In this document: in pieces, positions 54,684 through 64,000 of the stretch | How positions within the stretch are numbered: the first letter of the stretch is position 1 | Layout: each line of letters begins with the position of its first letter | Assembly (NCBI GenBank): GCA_025667525.1 | Contig: CM046878.1 | Location: forward strand, 515,972,274-516,036,273 | Direction: 5' to 3' | Source: Glebionis coronaria | Taxonomy: Eukaryota; Streptophyta; Magnoliopsida; Asterales; Asteraceae | DNA: 64,000 nt | Position numbers and translations under genes: made by a program | The notes under the pieces: model-generated | What the model was told of the DNA's origin: nothing | The model's database searches: none | The model's input: only the letters and a program-made list of their open reading frames with translations

Positions 54684-54921
54684 GAAGACCTTTAGGTTTT
54701 GTTTCATATAAGTTTTTCATATGTTTAACACTTTCATTGTATGCAAGTTTGTTATAATCACTCAAGTGAAAGTTTGTTTTACAATTGTTTGTGTGTTCTT
54801 GTTTGAATATTAATTCCGCATAATACTTAAATTGTTTTATACACAACAAAGTTTCTCTACATGTTTAACTTGATTTAATCTCGCTTACACAAGCTAAATC
54901 GATCTAAGTTTGGGATCAACA

Positions 54922-55916
54922 GGATCACTGTCTGAGACAATGCTGGATGGAGCACCGTGAAGTTTCATGATCTCTCTTCTATAAGTATCGGCGAGTTTAC
55001 TGACCGAATCTTCCTTGCGGATCGGTAAGAAATGAGCTGATTTGATAAGTTGATCAACGATAACCCAAATTGCATCGTGCTTCTTCTTTGTCGGCGGAAG
55101 ACCAGTAACAAAATCCATGGTGATTTTGTCCCACTTCCACTCTAGAATATCTAACGGTTGTAGAAGACCGCCAATTTGCTGATGCTCGATCTTAACCTGC
55201 TGGTAGGTAAGACATTTGGAGACGTAAGTAGCAACATCCTGTTTCATACCACTCCACCAAAAGTACTGCTTGATGTCATGATACATCTTGGTCGAACCAG
55301 GATGAATAGAGAATAGGGAGCTATGATCCTCAGCTAACAATGATTCCTGGAGTTCTTGATCATCAGGAACACAAAGTCTCGTGCCCTGCCATAAGATACC
55401 ATCTGCGTCTACTCGAAATTCTGTCTGCTTCTCCAAATTCTGAATTATCGCCCAGATGTCTCCATCATCTTTCCGAGCTTCCTTGATCTTAGAGACTAAC
55501 TCGGTTTCCACTCTAAGATTAGCCCAGTAACCGTGTTGTCCACGTACCATGATCTCTATGTCTAGTCGCTCCAAGTCTCTTATGATTTCCTCCTCAATTT
55601 TAATGTCGTTTATCATTCTAAACTTTCTGCTAAGTGCATCTGCCACTACATTCACCTTGTCAGGATGATAATGCAGATTTATGTCATAATCCTTCAATAG
55701 TTCTAACCATCTTCTCTGTCTGATGTTCAATTCACGCTGAGTGAAGATATACTTCAAGCTCTTATGGTCCGTGAAAATGTCACATGATTCTCCATATAAG
55801 TAGTGCCTCCATATCTTCAATGCAAACACGACTGCTGCAAGTTCCAAGTCATGCGTGGGGTAATTTTCCTCATAAGGCTTAAGCTGCCGTGAAGCGTACG
55901 CGATGACTTTCCTATT
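54922..55916 (-). pseudogene. pol: G4 RNase H end and integrase, truncated by C1
   Basis: Open from 55847 down: [36 protein letters not shown] and [10 protein letters not shown] (RNase H), then H2C2 ([25 protein letters not shown], in which the second Cys of the CLTC motif is Tyr), and the core [20 protein letters not shown] with the first catalytic Asp, up to [10 protein letters not shown] holding the second. The Glu block is missing, cut off by the C1 insertion; the last 7 codons in this frame come from the C1 LTR. Confidence 0.9.
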
Positions 55917-56492
55917 TTACATGAGAACATAGCCAAGTCCCTTCCCCGATGCATCACTGTAGATCTGAAATCCACCTGTAACAGATGGGAGAGTAAGAAT
56001 CGGTGCAGATACTAACTTCTGTTTTAGGTCTTCAAAGCTCTTCTCTCGTTCTTCAGTCCAGACGAATTTCTCCCCTTTTTGCATCAGTTTGGTCAATGGT
56101 AGTGCTAAGCGGGAAAAGTTCTCCAAGAACCTACGGTAATAACCAGCTAAGCCTAGGAAACTGCGGACTTTAGTCGTTGATGTCGGCCTTGGCCATTTGG
56201 TAATAGCCTCAACCTTCGCCGAATCCATCGTGATTCCTTCTACTGATACAATGTGACCTAAGAATGCCACTTTTTCTAACCAGAACTCACACTTAGAGAA
56301 TTTAGCATACAGCTGCTTCTGGCGAAGAATCTCTAGTACAGTACGAAGATGGTCTTCGTGTTCCTCCTTGGACTTAGAGAAAATCAGGATGTCGTCAATG
56401 AATACAATGACGAACTTGTCTAGAAATTCATGGAAGATTCTGTTCATCAAATCCATGAACACTGCTGGAGCATTGGTAAGGCCAAATGGCAT
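55917..56492 (-). pseudogene. pol: G4 reverse transcriptase palm/thumb and start of RNase H
   Basis: [40 protein letters not shown] (catalytic DD), [32 protein letters not shown] and [15 protein letters not shown]. It stops at TAA 55917-55919, where G1 has CAA. Upstream it is separated from the preceding frame by a one-base shift near 56550. Confidence 0.92.
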
Positions 56493-57705
56493 GACTACAA
56501 ATTCGTAGTGGCCATAGCGTGTACGGAAAGCATTCTTGGCGATTCCTGCTCCTTAACCCGTAGCTGATGATAGCCCGACCTAAGATCAATCTTGGAGAAG
56601 TGTTTGGCCCTTTGGAGTTGGTCAAACATATCATCTATACATGGTAGTGGATACCTATTCCTGATGGTAATCTTGTTGAGCTCTCGATAGTCTATGCACA
56701 GACGCATACTGTCGTCCTTCTTCTTAACGAATAAGACCGGTACGCCCCATGGAGATGCGCTCGGTCGAATAAAGCCTCGTTCCAGAAGTTCTTGCAGTTG
56801 ATCCTTCAGCTCCTTCAACTCTATGGGAGCTATGCGATAAGGAGCCTTGGAAATCGGCTCAGCTCCTCGGATGAGCTCGATATTAAATTCTACTTCACGT
56901 GCAGGTGGTATGCCCAGAAGTTCTTCTGGAAATACATCTGGAAATTCTAACACTATCGGCTGATCCTGAATTGATGGGGATTCAGCATCCATGTCATGAA
57001 CAGTAGTTAGATAACCCTCACAACCATATGAAAGTAGTGCACGTGCTTGCAGGGTTGATATGATTTGTACAGACCTGCCGGGTACGAACCCGTTGTGAAT
57101 GTATTCTGGCGCATTAACATCACCGAAGCTGACTCGATATGAATGGAAGTCTATGGTAGCATGATGCTTGGATAGCCATTCCATACCCAAAATCATGTCA
57201 AAATCATTCATGTCTAGCCGAAGTGCGTCAACAGGACAAACCTTGTCGTCAAACTCTAGGGGAAGGCTCTTGTACACATGGGTTATGCGTACAGAGTCTC
57301 TCAAAGGCGTGGAAATACTCACTATATTCTCTAGTGGCATGGGGAACATCCTAACATTCTTGGCATAAGCAGTAGAAATGACTGAGTGAGTAGCACCCGT
57401 ATCAAACAGAACACATGCAGCTTGACCATACATATACAAGATTCCAGTAATGGTACCTGTAGACTTGTTGGCCTCATCGCGAGATGTCGTGTAAACGCGT
57501 CCACTAGTAGGAGGCGGCTTTGTATCAGCATGTCCTGATGTACCCTCCTTCTCGCCCTTGCGGCAATCCTTCATGCGATGGCCAGGAAGACCACACTTGA
57601 AGCATGTGTCGCTGTCGCGGCGACATGGCCCTGGGTGCCTACGGTGGCAAGTAGAGCAAAGACGATGAGTATATCCTCTAGCAGGTGTCGTGACTGGCTA
57701 AGAGC
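56493..57705 (-). pseudogene. pol: G4 gag zinc knuckle, protease and RT fingers (exon 4)
   Basis: After intron 3: Cys/His-rich segment, knuckle [14 protein letters not shown] near 57565-57606, protease [29 protein letters not shown], then without a break [60 protein letters not shown] and [14 protein letters not shown]. So gag, PR and RT share one frame here, as expected for this lineage. The frame shifts near 56550 (after VKEQ). Confidence 0.9.
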
Positions 57706-57777
57706 CTGATAAAACAATATACATGAGACATGATAATAGGTACAAAGGACAATGCGGATAATCGTAAGATCGAATAC
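57706..57777 (-). other. Probable intron 3 in G4 gag (72 bp)
   Basis: GTATTCGATC donor side and TTTTATCAG acceptor on the minus strand, at the same codon as in G1. Confidence 0.7.
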
Positions 57778-57842
57778 CAGTGATGGCTGGACGGTTAGGC
57801 TGTGAACCTCTCTAGTTCTGGTCCCTCCCGTTACCATGATTC
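57778..57842 (-). pseudogene. gag: G4 gag exon 3
   Basis: 65 bp encoding a basic stretch ending QPNRPAIT, in frame with its neighbours only after splicing. Same length as in G1. Confidence 0.65.
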
Positions 57843-57919
57843 CTGGTAGAAGACTTGCTAATGTGTCAGAATTAAGAGTTATAACATGTAATCATAAGAA
57901 AATGCGTAAGTATAAGGAC
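57843..57919 (-). other. Probable intron 2 in G4 gag (77 bp)
   Basis: GTCCTTATACTTACG donor side, CTGAC branch-like motif, CTTCTACCAG acceptor. Three bases longer than in G1. Confidence 0.7.
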
Positions 57920-58069
57920 CTGCTGCTGTTAGAGTGTCCAGCGTTATTACGGTAATTATCATTACCGCCACGCCTGTCCGTAGTAGCACAGTCGTTAGTT
58001 TGACCGTTTCCCTTGGGCCGATTAGGCTGTTGCTGAGTAGCCGGCTGAGACCGGTCGCCAGTCTTCTGC
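57920..58069 (-). pseudogene. gag: G4 gag exon 2 (basic, Gln/Asn-rich)
   Basis: 150 bp, counterpart of 16808-16957, with the same Q-, N- and R-rich composition and no stop in the spliced frame. Confidence 0.66.
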
Positions 58070-58150
58070 CTGGAAGATACAATTTAAGAGATGAAATATT
58101 GACATAACTGAAAGAATACGGATTGCCACTGTTTGAATATGAATGTTTAC
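58070..58150 (-). other. Probable intron 1 in G4 gag (81 bp)
   Basis: GTAAACATTC to ATCTTCCAG on the minus strand. An in-frame TAA lies at the donor, as in G1. Confidence 0.72.
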
Positions 58151-58879
58151 CTCTTCTCGGGTCTCTCTAGTTCCCCGAACTCATCTCTTTCCTGCAGCAT
58201 CTCCAGCTTACGTGTTGCATCGGCCACTTGTGCTACCGTGTTGAACGTAGCACTCACCAAGTTGTTTGCGACCGATGTACGAAGAGCCCACCTGAAGTGG
58301 TGTGCCTGCTCTTCAGGAGTACCTGCTGTTGCACCAAGGAAACCAGCAAAGCGAAGAAAGCGCTGCATGAACTCGTTGCTATTCTCCCCAGCTCTCTGTC
58401 GGATTCCATGGTACTTTCTCTTCAGCTTCTCCTGCTCAGCCTTGGGAAAGAACTGCTCCATTACCCTATCCCTGAACTGAGCCCAAGTCAAACCAGCTAC
58501 CCAATCATCACCTCCCTCAGACTGCTTCAGTGCTATCCACCAAGCTAACACATCACCTTCGAACCGGTAGCATGCCAACCTCGACTTGAAGATGGGGTCA
58601 CAGCCCATAGCATCGAAGAATCTTCTCAATGTGAGCCAACCAGCTTTCAGCTTCACTAGGGCTATCTGTTCTCTCGAAAGCTCGAGGATGGAGCTTATTG
58701 AATCTCTCCAGCCATGTGGCCAATGTTACTGGAGGAGGAGGAGGAGGTACTGGGTGCTGCTGCTGGTTGTTGGCAGCCTGAACCTCAGCCCTGATTTCGT
58801 TCCTCAGTTGAGGAATCATAGCTTGCATTGCAGCTTGGATTGCTGCATTGAGTTGTTCCTGCTCGCATGTGAGAATCAT
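58151..58879 (-). pseudogene. gag: G4 gag, first exon
   Basis: The ATG at 58877-58879 gives MILTCEQEQLNAAIQAAMQA, a Pro run, LATWLERFNKLHPRAFERTD and AESWLAHIEKI. A one-base shift near 58625 leads to the frame FDAMGCDPIFKSRLACYRFE, VLAWWIALKQSEGGDDW, MEQFFPKAEQEKLKRKYHGI, ENSNEFMQRFLRFAGFLG and VAQVADATRKLEMLQE, ending at the intron 1 donor. It is better preserved than G1 gag and shows what G1 lost at 16320-16412. Confidence 0.88.
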
Positions 58880-59310
58880 CTGACAGTATAACATAAAATA
58901 CATGATTAAATTGATCGAAACATAAACTATATACATGAAAAAAATTGATACCAATAAATCATGAGAAAAATTTTATGTAGGAAAACTAGTACATGAATGC
59001 ATGATGCAGTTTTATGAAAACTTTTATGTGCGCGAGAGTGAACGCCTATGGTCAGTTCACTCAAAACAAAAGACATGGCGAGGGGACGCCAATGGGTCGG
59101 TCCCAAATTTAAAAGTTTCAATAAAACATATGCGACTAAATAGGGCCAGTCCTGTACTAACCATTACTTAGTCATAAACCTGCGACAATGACATATATAT
59201 GTATGCATGAAAATGATGAATGCATGAAAACCGACTGTCAGTTCTAGGAAGACCATAGTGACTACCCACTAATCACAGGTCGTGTTTTGAGAGCCTACAG
59301 GTCGAAGCAT
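58880..59310 (-). other. G4 untranslated leader
   Basis: Between PBS and gag ATG, similar to G1 15558-15999. It ends with the acceptor-like TATACTGTCAG directly before the ATG. No coding. Confidence 0.75.
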
Positions 59311-59324
59311 TGGCTCTGATACCA
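59311..59324 (-). other. G4 primer binding site (initiator tRNA-Met)
   Basis: TGGTATCAGAGCCA on the minus strand, 4 nt from the LTR. Confidence 0.92.
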
Positions 59325-60567
59325 TAATTGTAACACCCTATTTTGATAAATGGAATGTCACGCGTAATTATGGCGTGTCACCAAAGCATACAAGGATATA
59401 TGTCTAAACATTACATGACCATAAAGGAAATACCGGAATCAAACATCGGTATCCCAAAAGTAGAACTCATCACACACAACATAAGTACTGTAAACGAAAG
59501 GACTAAACAATGTCCCTGGAAATGAGTATCAAAGTATAGATAAATGCATAAAGTAAAGAAGGCTAGGAAGCTTCCAATCCATATGCACGTACGCTTAAAG
59601 TATACGAGCGTCGCTGAGTACCTGCCGTTTTGTGAACATGAAAAGGAAAACGGCTGAGCATAACGCTCAGTGCACGGATATACAAGTAAACCATGAATAA
59701 TATAAGCATATAAACATGAAGCAGCGGAAAAGACTAAGTCCTGGATAACCTGGTTATATCTTAGTAAAACTGGTTTTATAGTTTGAAAAGCCTTATGTTT
59801 ATCTTGTAAAAACTGTTTAAAATATTCACTATTAGCCAATATAGGTCATGAATTATCCACGTATATGAATACTTGGAGGGGTGACCTCGTCATGTAAATT
59901 AGAGGGGCTGCCTCTAATTTAATATACTGGTTTTGGGTAAGAGGGATCAGCTCCTTGTGAAGGATGCAAGGCACACACCACATTCACACTAAATAATCTG
60001 CTGAAAACATGTAACTAGGATGCACCCATACGCCCCACCTGATAATAATAATACGTCCAAAAGCTGAAAGGGATGCCACGAGCTATCACTCCGCCGTGGT
60101 GAAGTCATAACAATGGTGCCTCTAGTGTTATGGTTATGGTACCTCCATAACTAGGTGAAACTGGTCATGCATGTATATGGCTTTAGGCATTCTAATTAAA
60201 CATAAGCAATTCAAAAACATGTAAAACATATACTGGGGAAAACAGTTGGCTGCATATGGGAAATCCTAATAAGGAAGAATGTCCATACTGAAAGGACAGA
60301 GAATCCGTACCTTATGTCCAGTGAACGAAGAAGACGAACGGAAGAGAGTCCTACTTCAGTATCACTAATGCTACATAAATACATACGTGTATAAGTATCT
60401 GATTACCGAGTAATTAACTGGTTTTATATCATGTCTTAGCTTGTTTTATATATTCATGTCATGTTTTACTGATTTAAGCTTTATACTGTGTTTATCATGT
60501 ATTATGTCCATTCTGTTTAAATATTTCTTGTATTTCATGTATTTTTATACTTGTTGTGTAATAATAA

Positions 60568-60760
60568 ATAACTTTCTAAAAATAGCAGGTTTCCTAAAAT
60601 AGATAGTTTCCAAAAATAGAAAGTTTCCAAAAAGAGAAAGTTTCCAAAAATAACTTTACTGCCTTAATTAAATAAGTTTCTAAAAATAGAAAGTTTCCAT
60701 AAATAGATTAGCTGCCTTAATTAAATAAGTTTCTAAAAATAGAAAGTTTTCATAAGTAGA
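60568..60760. repeat. Short 17-bp minisatellite in G4 LTR
   Basis: Degenerate AAAAATAGAAAGTTTCC units (reverse strand of the G1 unit), fewer than in G1. Confidence 0.75.
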
Positions 60761-61499
60761 AATAAGTTGGATTATTAAGCTAATTATATAGCTTAAATGT
60801 TTACTGATTAATATACTAAGTCATGTAATTAACTAGTAAAGTTTATTAATTATATCATGTAAATTAAATAAACTATAGGTTAAAGTATCTAATTAAATAT
60901 ATAACATGATTTAATTAAATAAGGTAAAAATATACTTAGGTTAAAACATGTATTATTATCTATTAATAATATAACCTAAGTTATGTAAATTAATTAATTA
61001 TAAGTCATGATTTTAATAATTAATTAATTATATAGTCTAATTAAATGGAAATTATTTAGGTTAAAATTCATGTATTAATAATAAAATTAATAACCTAAGT
61101 CACGTAAATTAAATTAATCATGTTCACGTTTTTTAATTAATTTAATTTAAGTCTTGTAAAAAAATAAACTTGTACATATAATTAACCTTGTAAAAAAGTA
61201 ACCCATGAACCGAACCGTGTTTTAATCTAAACATGTATGAACCGGACCCGTTTTAATCCGTGAACCGGACCCAATTGCACCCTTGGTCAAACCTAGCCGC
61301 CGGCTAGCATGGGTTCCTACCGGCTAGCCGGTGTTCCCCCTGCTGTCGTGGCCTTCGGTTCCCCCTGCTTTCCTTAATTAGCCACCGGCATAAGCCGGTG
61401 GTGGTTTTTGGTTCTAGCCGAGACCCACCCGACACCAACATACCCCGACCGAGGTAGGGGTTTCCCTTGGTTCATGCTGCCGTGACACGAGACCACCAT

Positions 61500-61521
61500 A
61501 CCGAGACCATGAGGTCTCGGT
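61500..61521. repeat. Hairpin in G4 LTR matching the G1 palindrome
   Basis: ACCGAGACC, loop ATGA, GGTCTCGGT. The pair that is A-T in G1 is G-C here. Confidence 0.8.
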
Positions 61522-62356
61522 GGTGCGAATCAAAAACAAACCGAGACCCCTTGGGGCTCGGTTTATGCGTCGGCCAACAAACAAACACCCCTTAACCACT
61601 AACTAATTTACCCCCATGTTTAATTACGTGATTTATAACTTGTTTTTAATTTGTTATTAAAAACATTCATGATTTCATGTGATTAATAAATCAAAACATA
61701 AAAGAAAAGAGGTTTAGGGTTTATACCGATCACGTGAATCAAAGAAGGATGAACACACAACGATCCTTGCAATAAATCGAACACCAAAAATCAATCAAAC
61801 ACCCCTTTGGTGTGTGCTAAACCCGGCGGCCAAGAACAAGGAGAACACAATGATTTTTAGGGTTTCTTGTATTTTCAAAATTTTGTTATTATGAAAATAA
61901 CCTTTTCCTTTAATTCCTTGTTTAGTAAATTTTAATGGGCTTGGCCCTTGTTTCTTGTTGTAGCCGCGGGTATGGAGCCCACAAAGGGGTAACCCGAACA
62001 TTTTCCATGTCTAAATAATAAGTGTGTTCTCGTGTTCGTGTTTTACGTGATTTAATTAGTTATCGTTCGTGACTTAATATATTTATTCGTGATCGTAATA
62101 AATATACATACATACGTAATACTAAGCTCGTGATTAATTTATGTTCATGATTTCATGTTCGTATGTTCGTGATTATAATTATTATTGAAATAATTATCGT
62201 GTCTTTATACGTAATAAATACTTATCGTGTTATAACACGTACGTAATACTTGTAATTCTTGTTCGTGAAACGTAAACGTGCTATAAAAGGAAAGTTCTAA
62301 TCATGTACGTACGATCGTAAGGGTACTATTCATGGTAAAATCATGCGGGTTTTACA

Positions 62357-63566
62357 ACTGTAACACCTAAAACATAAAATACATGAATCTAGAACACATG
62401 AAACTATAAGAAACACATGATTTAAACATGAAATAATAAGACAAGACGCGAACAAGTATAATATGTATAAACACGTCAAGTAAACTAAATAACAAGTATG
62501 TATAAGTAAAACCGAAACTTATTCATTTACTGGACATAAGGTACGGAGTGATCCTTCGCGTTTGTTTTAGTCTTCATTTACTGGACATAAGGTACGGATA
62601 TTTCGTCCTTCAGTAAGGACATCTTTCTTCCTATATTAGGATTCCCCGTTTGCAGCCATCTGTTTCCCCAGTAGTTTACGTGTCTTAAACACATCAGTAT
62701 ATGTTATGATTATTTTAGATTGCCTGAGCTATATACATGCATGCCAGTTTCACCTAGTTATGGGGGTTCCATAACCATGGCACTGGAGGCACCGATGTTA
62801 TGACTCTTCTGCGGTGAGAGTGATTGCTCGCAGCGTCCCTTAACAGTATTTGGCCTTTGTTATTATTATCATGTGGGGCGAATGGGTGCATCCTAGGACA
62901 AGTAGTAAGATTTCATTGCAACTGCGGTGTGTGCCTTGCATCCGTTACAAGAGCTGATCCCTTCACTCATATTGTCATAGTTATAGGCAACCCCCCTAAT
63001 TGCATGATGAGGTCACCCCTCTAAGTATTCATGCACGTTGATATAACATGACCTATATGGGCTCCGGGCATATTTAATATACAATTTTCAGAATAAACTA
63101 AACATAATTCTTTTCAGAAATATAAAACCAATCTTATGAACTTAAACAAGGTTCTCCAGGACTTGCACTTATTCCGTTGTTATTCATTTCATTTCATTGT
63201 TTGCTTATGTTATGTTTTACATTCATTGTCATATATCCGCACACTGAGCGTATTGCTCAGCCGTATTTTTCATTTCATGTCCCAATACAGCATATACTAA
63301 AGGGAAAAGCTAGGATTCGAGAGTACATGTATGGAATAAGGCACATAGTCTTTTTCCTTCTTTAATGTATTTACCTACTTTTGCTTTGTTGGACATTGTT
63401 TAGTCATTTCCTTTACATTCTATACTTATGCATTTCGTGTGTGGAGCTTATGATGGAACCGTTGTTTGTTTCCGGTTTCCTTTATGGTCATTTAATGCTT
63501 AGACATTCACCTTGCATGCTTTGATGACACGTCGTAATTACTACGTAGCGGTCCATTTATCCAAAT
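62357..63566 (+). repeat. G5: 3' part of a diverged Tekay-type LTR, plus strand
   Basis: Shares with G1 LTR the blocks GGACATAAGGTACGGA, CCCCGTTTGCAGCCA, TGACCTATAT, TCACCTAGTTATGG and ATGCTTTGATGACACGTC. It lacks the usual GGGTGTTACA end. Its start touches G4, so G4 probably inserted into it. ORFs here are not genes. Confidence 0.7.
62522..62598. repeat. Direct repeat of 26 bp in the G5 LTR
   Basis: 62522-62547 and 62573-62598 are identical and include CATTTACTGGACATAAGG. A local duplication of a block conserved in all the Tekay-type LTRs here. Confidence 0.85.
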
Positions 63567-63573
63567 GAAAGAG

Positions 63574-64000
63574 TTGTAAAACCCACTTTAAAAACCCTAA
63601 GATCATTAAATGCACGAATTTACGGTTAAATTTAAACTTTTTAATTAATTAATATACGATAGGAATCATGAATATTAATATGAATGTTATGTATATTAAT
63701 TAATTATTGTAAGTATTACGTATGTAAAAACGAATATTAATGGACGAAACAATTCACATAAGATTAAGAAACATTCAAGAAACAATAACACGATAATTAA
63801 ACACGAACACACACGATAATATTTAGACACGAAAAACAAGTATGAAAACTATAAGGGTGTTGGTGGGTTTCGGCTAGAAGAGAAGGGAGGGAAATATGGC
63901 CCAAGCCCGGTCCATGTAATTTTACTAGTTAATCAATAAAAAAACCAGGGGATTTTCATAAACAACTTTTACAGAAAAATCACAAAACCCTACTCCTCCT
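63574..64000 (+). repeat. G5: start of another Tekay-type LTR, cut by window end
   Basis: TGTAAAACCCACTTTAAAAA begins like the G1 LTR and is preceded by AAAGAGT, the tail of a polypurine tract as in G1 (GGAAGAGT). It continues with similar CACGAA-rich sequence, GGCCCAAGCCC and the TTTTACAGAAAAATCAC region found at 2285-2320 in G1. Confidence 0.7.

Larger units (their letters stand above)
1..54921 (+). mobile_element. C1: Ty1/copia (Sirevirus-type) LTR retrotransposon, 5' part outside window
   Basis: Pieces of one copia element are found in order: integrase C-terminus and RT (1-1825), RNase H (23773-24304), spacer, env-like ORF (25484-27666 and 53474-54352), polypurine tract and 3' LTR (54405-54921). 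The gaps are filled exactly by G1 (TSD CTTTA at 1821-1825 and 23773-23777) and C2 (TSD CTAGC at 27667-27671 and 53469-53473). The 3' LTR ends in CA at 54921 and is followed directly by G4 integrase sequence, so C1 inserted into G4; its left TSD copy, expected to be GGATC, lies outside the window. Copia order (IN before RT) is shown by the sequence. The Sirevirus assignment rests on the ORF after pol and is inference. Confidence 0.9.
54405..54921 (+). repeat. C1 3' LTR
   Basis: 517 bp, TGTTGGGAAT to GGGATCAACA. Contains a motif array in U3 (54437-54546) and a TATA box. Only this LTR is in the window. The sequence after it is G4 integrase in reverse. Confidence 0.88.
54922..62356 (-). mobile_element. 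G4: Ty3/gypsy chromovirus (Tekay/Del-like), cut by C1
   Basis: Minus-oriented: 5' LTR 59329-62356, iMet PBS 59311-59324, gag with three probable introns, PR, RT, RH and the first part of IN. It breaks off inside the integrase core at 54922, exactly at the C1 LTR end. The rest (integrase end, 3' LTR) should lie to the left of the window. Proteins are very close to G1, but the LTR is clearly diverged. Frameshifts and a stop inactivate it. Confidence 0.9.
59329..62356 (-). repeat. G4 5' LTR
   Basis: On the minus strand it starts TGTAAAACCCGCATGATTTT and ends AATAGGGTGTTACA, the same ends as G1, and is 3028 bp long. The body is colinear with the G1 LTR but much diverged. A GC-rich block with CCGGCTAG repeats (61290-61400) is specific to G4. 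Confidence 0.92.

Noticed and set aside
62360..62390. TGTAACACC as the start of a separate LTR just after G4
   Set aside because: No matching end or duplication was found; the sequence fits better as interior LTR of G5 interrupted by G4.
1..64000. A host plant gene between the elements
   Set aside because: Every interval is accounted for by an element; nothing resembling a non-transposon plant protein was seen.

Overview
This window is plant nuclear DNA made almost entirely of LTR retrotransposons nested inside one another; I see no host gene, rRNA or functional tRNA gene. The evidence is plant Ty1/copia and Ty3/gypsy polyproteins, AT-rich long LTRs, 5-bp target duplications, and PBS sequences matching initiator tRNA-Met and tRNA-Asp. 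The acidic and Cys-rich ORFs and the env-like ORFs resemble retroelement proteins I remember from Asteraceae (Tanacetum-like) annotations, so a composite-family plant is my best guess. That is recall, not a search.

Labels: C1 and C2 are copia elements of Sirevirus type (pol followed by an env-like ORF). G1 and G4 are Ty3/gypsy chromoviruses (Tekay/Del-like, long LTRs, PBS for initiator tRNA-Met). G2 and G3 are related Athila/Tat-type elements with a tRNA-Asp PBS and no reverse transcriptase, so non-autonomous. G5 is an LTR remnant at the right edge.

Layout. C1 (+ strand) runs from before base 1 to 54921. Its RT is split by G1 (1826-23772, TSD CTTTA), and the 5' LTR of G1 is split by G2 (4139-14877, minus strand, TSD GTGAA). 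C1 RNase H resumes at 23773, followed by a spacer and an env-like ORF. That ORF is split by C2 (27672-53468, TSD CTAGC), whose pol is split by G3 (33066-46551, TSD CTGCG). C1 ends with its 3' LTR (54405-54921), which sits inside the integrase region of G4 (54922-62356, minus strand). G4 lies next to, and probably inside, LTR sequence of G5 (62357-64000). Insertion order is therefore G5, G4, C1, then G1 and C2 in either order, then G2 and G3.

Most pol frames carry stops and frameshifts. The most unusual points are: three short introns in the gag of G1 and G4, where splicing keeps the frame open; a recurring motif built on CG(C/T)TGACA in coding, spacer and LTR parts of C1; a five-copy tandem repeat with covarying hairpins inside a probable intron of the C2 env-like ORF; repeated polypurine-tract copies in G2 and G3; and a tRNA-like stretch in both G2 and G3 LTRs, antisense to the element.
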